The notes under the pieces were generated by a model. The model was not told the DNA's origin. It worked only from the letters and a program-made list of their open reading frames with translations, and did not search any database. Shown here piece after piece: positions 1 to 5,395 of a stretch of DNA of 5,443 nt. Position numbers and translations under genes: made by a program. This stretch comes from Desulfobacterales bacterium (GTDB lineage Bacteria; Desulfobacterota; DSM-4660; Desulfatiglandales; Desulfatiglandaceae), in assembly GCA_022013615.1 (NCBI GenBank), contig JAKLQB010000878.1:1-5443 (forward strand). The letters run 5' to 3'. Position 1 is the first letter of the stretch. Each line of letters starts with the position of its first letter.

Positions 1-2
1 AC

Positions 3-353
3 ATCATTCAAGCGGCTACCCACCTTTTCGCCGAACAGGGTTTTGAAGGCACCACCACCCTCCAGATAGACCATGAGGCCGGTGTCACGGAACCCCTGAT
101 CTATTACCACTTCAAGGGCAAAGACGACCTGTTCAGCCACATATTAGAAACTTCATTCAAAGCGTATTTTTCAAGTCTCGAAGCCCTGGAAAGAGAAACC
201 GGGACCCAGTTTAAAAGGATCGAGGCACTCCTGGATTTTCATTTCCAGTTTGAAGCAATAGGTGTCAGGCCTACACAGTTGACAATAAAGCAATCTGCAT
301 TACAGAAGTTTAGGCCGAGTTACGATTTGTTCCAAAACTTGCATGAATGTTGA
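3..353 (+). pseudogene. TetR/AcrR-family transcriptional regulator, truncated (5' end outside window)
   Basis: The frame from the left edge reads as the N-terminal DNA-binding domain of a TetR repressor. It starts within helix 1 (IIQAATHLFAEQGFEGTTTL), runs through the turn and recognition helix (IDHEAGVTEPLIYYHFKGKD), and continues into DDLFSHIL. These are hallmark TetR HTH positions, including the YYHF-K-K/D-L segment. About 86 codons look native. From 261 onward the protein is read out of the inverted-repeat element (residues GVRPTQ onward) and ends at TGA 351-353. TetR proteins are normally about 190-210 residues, with a helical ligand-binding C-terminal domain that is missing here. The product would bind DNA poorly if at all, because dimerisation uses the lost domain. 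The family call is firm; the regulated genes cannot be named. The remaining 5' codons lie outside the window. Confidence 0.85.
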
Positions 354-381
354 GGTGTGTGAAATGTGTAGGCCTGACACC
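261..381. mobile_element. 121-bp MITE/REP-like element with perfect 17-bp terminal inverted repeats
   Basis: The left end GGTGTCAGGCCTACACA (261-277) is the exact reverse complement of TGTGTAGGCCTGACACC (365-381). Each 17-mer is itself nearly palindromic around AGGCCT, with GTGT/ACAC arms and one bulged base. The 87-bp interior has no credible gene. The left flank is TetR coding sequence and the right flank is RecG-like coding sequence, so no common target gene and no obvious target duplication surround it. The ends resemble the G-G-x-G-T-C-A-x-G-x-C-T termini that I associate with IS200/IS605-like or RAYT-linked repeats. A related end appears at 1831-1854. It is probably non-autonomous, as no transposase is in the window. 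The inverted repeat is certain; the class is a guess. Confidence 0.7.
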
Positions 382-572
382 CATGCCTTTTCACTGGTCG
401 CCGAGGCTTTTCATCGCACAGGCGCGGTTGAGGTTTGGGGCCGCGGAACCAACCGAGTCATAGCGATGTGCGAGAAGCATGGTGCGGTTTCGCCGACCTT
501 TGAGGAACGGCAGGGCTTTGTCATCGTCACGTTCAAAGCAGCGATAGTCGAAGTCACGGAAAAAATATCGGG

Positions 573-605
573 GGCACCAGTCACGGCACCAGTCAGGGCA
601 CCAGT
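573..605 (+). repeat. three-copy 12-bp tandem repeat (GGCACCAGT core) inside the RecG-like fragment
   Basis: The 9-bp core GGCACCAGT recurs at 573, 585 and 597, a strict 12-bp (four-codon) period that keeps the frame and encodes APVTAPVRAPV. Members of this regulator family commonly carry short Q-V/P-V-rich repeats between the ATPase-like region and the winged helix. It is therefore most likely a flexible, slippage-prone interdomain linker and not a regulatory site. Confidence 0.75.
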
Positions 606-839
606 GCTCAGGCTTTTAGAACTTCTGTTTTCCAAGGGAAACCTCGGGAATGCAGAGATTCTTGCAGCATTGGGGCTTAAGAACCGTCGGCGGATGCGTG
701 AGACTTATATCGCCCCGGCGATGCACGCGGCGTTGATTGAGTATACTATCCCCGACAAGCCCAACAGCCGGTTGCAAAAGTACCGGCTGACATCAGCCGG
801 AGATAAGGTGCTGAGGGAACAACAACCGGGGAGGGCGAG

Positions 840-905
840 ATGCCCGCACAACCCACCGCATTTACCCCAGATATTCGAGGCAATGGCGTTTATGAAACAT
901 TCTGA
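840..905 (+). CDS. short open frame with strong ribosome-binding site; likely start of a lost gene
   Basis: An ATG at 840 is preceded by a purine-rich GGGGAGGGCGAG tract that would act as a good Shine-Dalgarno. The frame begins MPAQPTAFTPDIRGNG and stops at TGA 903-905 after 21 codons. It overlaps the end of the RecG-like fragment in another frame. A good ribosome-binding site joined to so short a frame suggests the beginning of a downstream operon gene that was later broken or frameshifted. I do not recognise the peptide. It may equally be chance. Confidence 0.2.
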   Translation: MPAQPTAFTPDIRGNGVYETF

Positions 906-916
906 ATTTTGAGATC

Positions 917-1027
917 ATGGACGTCCCGATGCCCCAGAAGTTAGAAAAAATCACCGGAGCGGCGGCGGTCACTTTTAAGGTGGATGTTCGTGGGTTTCAG
1001 CAAACCGTCGATCAAGTCACTGCATAA
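917..1027 (+). CDS. unrecognised 36-codon open frame
   Basis: ATG 917 to TAA 1025-1027 encodes MDVPMPQKLEKITGAAAVTF followed by KVDVRGFQQTVDQVTA. The composition is protein-like, with an amphipathic helix followed by alternating hydrophobic residues. It directly follows the broken 840 frame and could be its continuation after a frameshift between about 900 and 917. No family is recognised and no clear ribosome-binding site is seen. Kept at low confidence as a probable gene remnant. Confidence 0.2.
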   Translation: MDVPMPQKLEKITGAAAVTFKVDVRGFQQTVDQVTA

Positions 1028-1525
1028 CTTAGGACGGAAACAGTCTCAAGTCTGGCCCAGGTGACATGGTGCCAAAAACTGGACATAAACTGGACAAACA
1101 GGACACGGACGCGGCGATACATTACGCCAGAAGTGAGCCAAGTACGCAAAATGCAGCAGAAAATCCGATACTTGAGAAACGGCTCGCAAACGGTCTACGA
1201 ATACGAATTTAAGGACCGGCGCACCGGCGTCTATGATGCCTTGCGGAAAATCTTGAAAGCAGGCCCTCGCCTGAGTATGGGGAATCGTTATGAACATAGA
1301 AATAAGCGAACATTTGCAAGCATTGAACTGTTGGCGCGAGCAAGGGCGACTGGAAATGCTTGGAAAGGGCAGAGACGCCAAATGGCGGCGGAAAGATTGA
1401 AAGTAGGAATACCACTTTAATGTGGGAATAATTTAGCAGGAAGGTGAAACGTTCCCATTAGAAACCCCAAGGGCAGAAAAAGGGTTATCCACGGGCGGAG
1501 GCCCTATAGAAAGGCTCAAAATCAG
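1028..1525. other. about 500 bp without a convincing gene
   Basis: No frame here can be assigned to a family with confidence. The longest + frame, 1061-1420 (119 codons), contains KIRYLRNGSQTVYEYEFKD then RRTGVYDALRKILK. Its Y-E-x-x-F-x-D-(K/R)-x-x-A pattern is faintly like the C-terminal end of phage terminase small subunits, but it lacks a ribosome-binding site and the rest is arginine-rich and low quality. Opposing minus frames of similar length look like shadows. A small 11-bp-period repeat, AAACTGGACA with variants, spans about 1076-1105 in three degenerate copies. TCAAGTCT at 1045-1052 matches 8 bp of the repeat end at 1831-1854. No RNA gene, promoter or terminator is evident. Best read as degraded accessory DNA. 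Confidence 0.4.
1290..1400 (+). CDS. 36-codon open frame resembling the end of a winged-helix domain
   Basis: ATG 1290 has a good Shine-Dalgarno, GGGGAA at 1279-1284, five bases upstream. The product, beginning MNIEISEHLQALNCWREQGR and ending LEMLGKGRDAKWRRKD, ends in a pattern (L-x-x-L-G-K-G-R-x-x-x-W/Y-R-R) typical of the final beta-wing of small winged-helix proteins, such as the tails of RecG-like or BlaI/ArsR-like regulators. It stops at TGA 1398-1400. It could be a second regulator remnant or a tiny real gene. The family resemblance is inferred from a short stretch only. Confidence 0.22.
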   Translation: MNIEISEHLQALNCWREQGRLEMLGKGRDAKWRRKD

Positions 1526-1717
1526 ATGGCGAAACAAAAGAAAAAAAATCATTCGGTTATTCCGCCTGTCCTTGGCGAGGCCATTGCCGATGTTGGGGAC
1601 GAGGAGGACTTTGTCGATTTTCTGAGGCATGAGCTGGAGTGGCCTATCCCAATGAACGTGCAACGCTTGGTGGATGTGACAGTGGATTTTTGCCGCAGAA
1701 GTCTTGTCAAGAATTGA
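1526..1717 (+). CDS. small hypothetical protein, possible N-terminal fragment of a restriction-modification enzyme
   Basis: The 63-codon frame starts with a lysine-rich stretch (MAKQKKKNHS), then PPVLGEAIADVGDEEDFVDF and LRHELEWPIPMN, and ends RRSLVKN at TGA. A weak purine tract (AGAAAGG, 1508-1514) precedes the ATG. The E/D-F-x-x-F-L-R-x-x-L-x-W-P-I-P segment is reminiscent, from memory, of the N-terminal region of some Eco57I-type methylase/type IIG proteins. Those are around 1000 residues or more, so this would be only a stub. No catalytic motif (such as NPPY) is present. The residues after WPIP do not match my recollection, so it could also be an independent small protein. The frame lies within the degraded left region, so I favour a remnant. 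Confidence 0.35.
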   Translation: MAKQKKKNHSVIPPVLGEAIADVGDEEDFVDFLRHELEWPIPMNVQRLVDVTVDFCRRSLVKN

Positions 1718-1753
1718 AATAGGCTTTACTTGTCGGAGCATTGCGTAGATCCC

Positions 1754-1802
1754 GCTATCGGGGCCCCGTGGAATTGCAATCCATTTCACTGGGGCTGATA
1801 GC
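1754..1802. repeat. 49-nt imperfect palindrome (REP-like hairpin)
   Basis: GCTATC (1754-1759) pairs with GATAGC (1797-1802). After a two-base bulge, CCCC (1764-1767) pairs with GGGG (1791-1794), then GTG (1768-1770) pairs with CAC (1787-1789) across one bulged T, and an AATTGCAAT-containing loop caps it. No run of T follows, so it is not a typical intrinsic terminator. Position, size and bulged structure fit a REP-type palindrome or a subterminal hairpin of an IS200/IS605-like element whose right end is about 50 bp downstream. The pairing is directly visible; the role is inferred. Confidence 0.55.
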
Positions 1803-1830
1803 TGACATCTGAACGCTTTATAAATAGACA

Positions 1831-1854
1831 AGAGTCAATCAAAGACTTGACCCC
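1831..1854 (-). repeat. REP/IS-like repeat end abutting the truncated reverse transcriptase
   Basis: On the minus strand this reads GGGGTCAAGTCTTTGATTGA and on to CTCT. It matches the 261-277 element end in the pattern GG-x-GTCA-x-G-x-CT followed nearby by TTGAC. GTCAATC (1834-1840) can pair with GA-c-TTGAC (1844-1851) around an AAA loop. I recall very similar sequence at the boundaries of repeats linked to Y1/RAYT transposases. Homology to reverse transcriptases starts immediately to its right, so it appears to mark the breakpoint that removed the gene's 5' end. No transposase and no convincing opposite end are present. Confidence 0.5.
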
Positions 1855-3276
1855 TTCTGTTACCGCTGGCCGTTACATGAGCGGGAAGGTCGAAGTTTCT
1901 CATATTTCTTTTCCGGATACCAAGAGCGAAATAATCTCGTAACGAAGTACTTAAACACTGATCCAGATTACGTTGTAGTTGTCCTTGATATTAAGAAATT
2001 CTACCCATCGGTTAATCGTGAGATTGTCTGCGAACGATTCAATAATCGTCTAATTGACTTAAAGGACAATAAACTTCGGGAATATATCAGCTCCACCTGT
2101 TGGCAAATGGTAAACGTGGCAGAGTCAGGTATTCCCATAGGGCCTGGTTTGAGTCATGTGCTTGGAAATTTAGCCTTGGAGAAGGTGGACGCCCGTATGA
2201 GCAAAAAGATTGGTGGTAGATACTTGCGATACGTGGATGACATCTTTCTGGTTTTATCTCCAAAGGAAATTAAAACCTCAGAACTAGCATTAAATGAGGT
2301 CGTTCGCTCTGAGGGTTTGGAGCTGCACGAAAAAAAATACGATCAGATGTCCACACATGATTGGATGGAAAGTATTCATAGTTTAGAAGAAAAAATGCTA
2401 GCTGATAGATTTCATGAATTTGTCCAACGCATTCGTCTTTTACTTTGGCTAAAACCAGATAAGCTTCCATCGCTTCAGAAGGTTTTCGCAGAGGAAGGAC
2501 TCTATATGCCCCTAAAAAGATTTTCACTTGATGCCCGATACGGCAGATTTCATCGCTTCATGGGTGGCATCTTGAAAACCTCACATTGGGGTTGGCAACA
2601 GGTATCACAGCTTCTTTCGGAAACAGAGGAGAGCCTCGTATACGCAGCTCACAAATTGTGCAATGATTTCCAGTCAATTCTTTACAAAATAGTCGACCTT
2701 GACTTGCCGGATCGTGGTATGATGAGGCGATTCCGTATACAGCGTTTACGTTTCGCATTGAATCGATTGCTATATCTTCTTCCTGTTGAGGATTATAAGT
2801 TATTACTCAATATAGCCCCAGATATTGATGAGCTTTTTGAATACCGCCAGTTAGTAAAAGCATTTGTTGAAGGAAATCTGGATCATATTCTTACAATTCC
2901 CGGTCCTGCTGTTTCAACATTTGCATCAATCTGGCATGAAAGAGGTGATAAAAAACTCATGGCATATAGTAAGAAACTCCTTGATGCCGAGGGATCTATT
3001 GAAAGCGTTTGCATTCTTTCTTCATTTGGCGTGATAGATCCACCGAAGTCATGGGTGGAGCAATTGTCTAAATCGGATGCTGAATTGATTCGCTTCAGTT
3101 TAATGTCTACTCCAGAAATGAGAATTTTAACGGATCATTCATTTGAAGATGAAATTCGTACGTTACAACTTGGAGTATCATCCGATGAAATGATAAGTAT
3201 AATAAATACTAGATTCAGTGATCTGGAAGCACTCAATCTTGACGGATTATTACTCTCGAAATATGGATCCGGTTAG
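1855..3276 (+). pseudogene. reverse transcriptase of the Abi/UG (defence-associated) type, 5'-truncated
   Basis: The open frame runs from TAG 1825-1827 to TAG 3274-3276 and is RT-like from about 1861. Counting from 1855, motif A is VVVLDIKKFYPSV (catalytic Asp about residue 45, codon 1987), motif B is GIPIGPGLSHVLGN (about 92), motif C is YLRYVDDIFLV (YVDD at 2230-2241) and motif D is GLELHEKKY (about 154). All palm catalytic residues are present. About 300 residues of mostly helical C-terminal sequence follow, with no maturase-X, HNH endonuclease or integrase signature, so group II intron and retrotransposon RTs are unlikely. It fits the Abi/UG RTs with helical-repeat C-termini used in phage defence; retrons are less likely. 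No ATG, GTG or TTG occurs in frame before ATG 2107, which lies after motif A, so the shortest normal product would lack one catalytic Asp. The N-terminal fingers are missing and REP-like sequence lies where they should be. RT identity is firm; subclass is open and activity is doubtful. Confidence 0.85.
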
Positions 3277-3290
3277 TTTGAGGGATGTAA

Positions 3291-3343
3291 CTTAAAAAAC
3301 TAAATAACTCAACACAAACAACATAAACTCGATTCTGTGATGG
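3291..3343 (+). repeat. 53-bp diverged direct repeat, copy 1 (upstream of DUF429-like fragment)
   Basis: Aligned without gaps to 5391-5443, 42 of 53 bases agree. Two 14-bp blocks are identical, AATAACTCAACACA (3303-3316) and CGATTCTGTGATGG (3330-3343), separated by a variable 13 bp. The second block includes the ATG of the DUF429-like frame. No Shine-Dalgarno or convincing -10/-35 pair is conserved between copies. It could be shared upstream sequence of two related genes or a recombination site; the sequence alone does not decide. Confidence 0.7.
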
Positions 3344-3636
3344 AATTAGCCGTGCAACGAATGCACCCACCACACCGCATCTATGGTATCGATTTCAGCG
3401 GGGCTCAAGACGCAGGTAAGAAGATCTGGATTGCCGAAGGCGTTGTAAAGGGAGACTCGTTTTTGATCGAAGATTGTTTCAGGGCAAGAGATTTACAAGA
3501 TTCAGGAAATGAACGGTACAAATATCTGCCCGTGTTAAAGGATTTCATGAAGGAGAATCAAGATGCGGCGTTCGGCCTGGATTTTCCTTTTAGCAACGAA
3601 ATGAATAAATCACGGAAAGCATTATGGACCTCATGA
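3340..3636 (+). pseudogene. DUF429-like predicted RNase H-fold nuclease, N-terminal fragment
   Basis: The frame contains IYGIDFSGAQDAGKKIWIAE near its start and AAFGLDFPFS near its end. These are the two signature strands of the DUF429-like family (GIDFSGA...K.IWIAE and GLDFPF), each carrying an Asp expected at an RNase H-like active site (residues 18 and 81 counted from ATG 3340). Family members are usually about 230-260 residues, with a further conserved region after GLDFPF. Here the similarity stops right after FPFS, and 14 unrelated residues lead to TGA 3634-3636. The N-terminal third has therefore been retained and the rest lost. GTG 3337, ATG 3340 or ATG 3361 could start it; none has a good ribosome-binding site. 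The stop overlaps ATG 3633 of the next gene as ATGA, so the fragment may still be translated and coupled to it. Family call fairly confident; function as a 98-residue protein doubtful. Confidence 0.65.
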
Positions 3637-5351
3637 CACATTTGGTATACGAGGATATTTTTAACCAAATAGGAAAAAGTGGCTTGACCCTCCCGTTGTC
3701 ATGTCTTGGTGATAAGAGAGTTATTGATGAATTAATAGACGAACTTATAAGCGGGTTGGACCCGGTAGAGGCCATTTCATATAGTTCGTTCTTGAACATG
3801 ATTGTACAGACCTGCGAACCAGAAGAATCAGCGCGATTAGGAAGAAAGGAGATTGCGGCTGTTGGTTTTAGAAAAAAAATACCGGACACCAAAGTTTTTT
3901 TCCATAGGGATTGCCTGTTACATATGATGTCGCGGATAATCGCGGGCAGTAAAGACGGAACTATGCGCATAACGGGTGGAAGCGACAGGCGCGGGACGGC
4001 AAAATACTATAAAGCATTACTCCTTATAAACAGCAAAATCAACACTAACACAGAAGATAAACGACACACTCTCCTAAAGGATTATTTCATCCGAGATTAC
4101 CCTCCGACTTATTCTCCCACTACCACAAGTACTATCTTTAAAAATAGACTGCAACGCTACTGGTATATCTATAACCATATATTACCCAAAATGGAAAAGC
4201 GCAAAGCAGAGTTAATCAAGAAAGGTATAGATGTTCTGAAAAAAGATTCGGGGCTGACTCTGCGAGAACATTATTTAGTGTTAGCTGGCATACTGGGCTG
4301 GTTTTTGATATTACCGGTTGAAAAACAAAAAAGTCAAAATGAAGAAATATCTATATTAGGATTTGATTATCGCAATATTGGCAGTTTTTATATAAGAAAG
4401 AATAATTTCCCCGATGCCGACCGATTTATTTGCCTTATTAAGTCTCTTGCGCAAGACAAAAATTGCATACAAAAACACTTTGCCAGAAAAAGGCGAGACG
4501 AAGTAACTGGTTTTTATAGGCACTTCAGTGATTTCTTTGACCGGCCTGTCTTTAAGATTGACGATGACAGTTTCTGCATACTCGATTTGAAGTTTCTCAT
4601 TGAAGGTTTATGCTCCGGACTCCTATGGCGCATAAACGATATAGCATCTTCCAATGGCGGACTTCAAGGTCTGAAAGGATACTACGGTCAACTTATCGAA
4701 AAATACTTTGACTTTCTTCTTGAACAGATATTCGGTCATACCAAAATTTCTAAATCTGCAGGCAGCGGCCCTGATTCGATTGTCGAGACCGACGACTATT
4801 TGATCATTTTTGAATTTACGACTGAATATTACAGATTTTCATCGCTCTATAACGCATCGACAAACTCTTTTGTGGAGGATTTGCATCGGTTGCTTTTTAA
4901 TATAGGAGAGAGTGATCCGTGTGGCAGAAGCAAGAAGGACAAAGGCAAGTTCTTCAAGCTTAACGAATATCTGAATTCTACGGGAAAACAGGGAAAAACA
5001 GTTATACCAATCCTTGTTACCGAAAATTATCTCGGCGATTATGATCTCCTGAATCAGTTTGACAATTTCCTTGATAAAAAAATTCAAAAATATGGATTGA
5101 CAAACATTCTGAAACATAAGCCTTTAATCCTTTGTCTCGATGACCTTGAAATATTTTGGGCGTTGAGTAGTGAAGATAAAGCTATACAGGAGTTAGAAAC
5201 CCGCCTTCAGACTTGGGAAAAATCTGACAAAGGGAAGTTTTTGTACAACTTCTCTTATTTCATATCGAGCCATAGCGACGCTATTATAAAAAGTAAAAGC
5301 TACACAAACTTTTTTGATTATTCCAAATTTTGGGATGAACTTGCAAAATGA
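3624..5351 (+). CDS. uncharacterised 575-residue protein with PD-(D/E)XK-like C-terminal domain
   Basis: This is the only long gene here that looks intact. Residues 1-350 are mainly helical and charged, with no family I recognise. Around residues 355-515 the layout suggests a PD-(D/E)XK nuclease fold: YYGQLIEKYFDFLLEQIF (helix, Glu359), GPDSIV (Asp384), LIIFEFTTEYYRF (Glu397), then a helix, a strand PILVTENY and a final strand-turn KPLILCLDDLEIFW. The usual E-x-K lysine is Thr399, so catalysis may be lost, altered, or rely on a nearby basic residue such as Arg403. No signal peptide is seen. ILGWFLILPV is short and hydrophobic but probably buried in a soluble protein. ATG 3624 has GGAAAG four bases upstream; ATG 3633 forms an ATGA overlap with the preceding stop, so either start is possible. 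The setting beside an RT and flanking repeats suggests a defence effector. That and the fold are inferences. Confidence 0.8.
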   Translation: MDLMTHLVYEDIFNQIGKSGLTLPLSCLGDKRVIDELIDELISGLDPVEAISYSSFLNMIVQTCEPEESARLGRKEIAAVGFRKKIPDTKVFFHRDCLLHMMSRIIAGSKDGTMRITGGSDRRGTAKYYKALLLINSKINTNTEDKRHTLLKDYFIRDYPPTYSPTTTSTIFKNRLQRYWYIYNHILPKMEKRKAELIKKGIDVLKKDSGLTLREHYLVLAGILGWFLILPVEKQKSQNEEISILGFDYRNIGSFYIRKNNFPDADRFICLIKSLAQDKNCIQKHFARKRRDEVTGFYRHFSDFFDRPVFKIDDDSFCILDLKFLIEGLCSGLLWRINDIASSNGGLQGLKGYYGQLIEKYFDFLLEQIFGHTKISKSAGSGPDSIVETDDYLIIFEFTTEYYRFSSLYNASTNSFVEDLHRLLFNIGESDPCGRSKKDKGKFFKLNEYLNSTGKQGKTVIPILVTENYLGDYDLLNQFDNFLDKKIQKYGLTNILKHKPLILCLDDLEIFWALSSEDKAIQELETRLQTWEKSDKGKFLYNFSYFISSHSDAIIKSKSYTNFFDYSKFWDELAK

Positions 5352-5395
5352 AAGATAGGCGAGAATATGAAATAGGTGGTCCGGGACGTCCTTAA
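5348..5395 (+). pseudogene. 15-codon frame coupled to the 575-residue gene; likely stub of a lost gene
   Basis: ATG 5348 overlaps the TGA at 5349-5351 as ATGA, the arrangement typical of translationally coupled operon genes. The peptide MKDRREYEIGGPGRP ends at TAA 5393-5395, and the second direct repeat begins at about 5391. The frame thus ends where unrelated repeat sequence begins, as if a former downstream gene was replaced by the repeat and whatever follows. Chance cannot be excluded for so short a frame. Confidence 0.3.

Larger units (their letters stand above)
343..912 (+). pseudogene. RecG-like / AlbA_2-type putative transcriptional regulator, C-terminal fragment
   Basis: From about 382 the frame encodes HAFSLVAEAFHRTGAVEVWG, then RGTNRVIAMCEKHG and FEERQGFVIVTF. 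This is the characteristic end of the HATPase_c_4-like region of RecG-like/AlbA_2 regulators (usual form: NPLIAEAFHRTG...WGRGTNRVI...PTFEE..GFVVTF). A linker with three APV repeats follows, then a winged helix (LLELLFSKGNLGNAEILAAL ... YIAPAMHAALIEYTIPDKP ... KYRLTSAGDKVL) like those at the end of Fic-associated or RecG-like regulators. Full-length members have roughly 450-550 residues with an N-terminal AlbA_2 domain. Here everything before the C-terminal third is absent and replaced by the inverted-repeat element; the ATG at 343 and first 13 codons belong to that element. No start is therefore native. The last 25 or so residues after KVLREQQ look like run-on sequence. Family assignment is confident; function in this state is unlikely. 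Confidence 0.8.

Noticed and set aside
1046..1381. 111-codon minus-strand open frame
   Set aside because: Composition is unlike a folded protein and no motif is recognisable; it overlaps a weak + frame of the same kind, so neither is supported.
1754..1802. Intrinsic terminator
   Set aside because: The hairpin is long and G+C-rich but is not followed by a T-run on either strand.
1433..1831. 132-codon minus-strand open frame
   Set aside because: Antisense to the 1526 frame and the hairpin, cysteine/histidine/proline-scattered composition, no domain pattern and no ribosome-binding site.
3239..3267. TTGACG ... TATGGA as a promoter for the DUF429/575-residue operon
   Set aside because: The -35-like box is good but the -10 matches only three of six positions, and it lies inside the RT coding end with no counterpart near the second repeat.
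3271..3343. Integron attC site for a gene cassette
   Set aside because: GTTAGTT and TGTAAC superficially suggest core sites, but they do not satisfy GTTRRRY/RYYYAAC and no second matching pair or integrase was found.
3590..3970. 126-codon minus-strand open frame
   Set aside because: Lies entirely opposite the DUF429 fragment and the 575-residue gene; an expected shadow frame in A+T-rich coding DNA.
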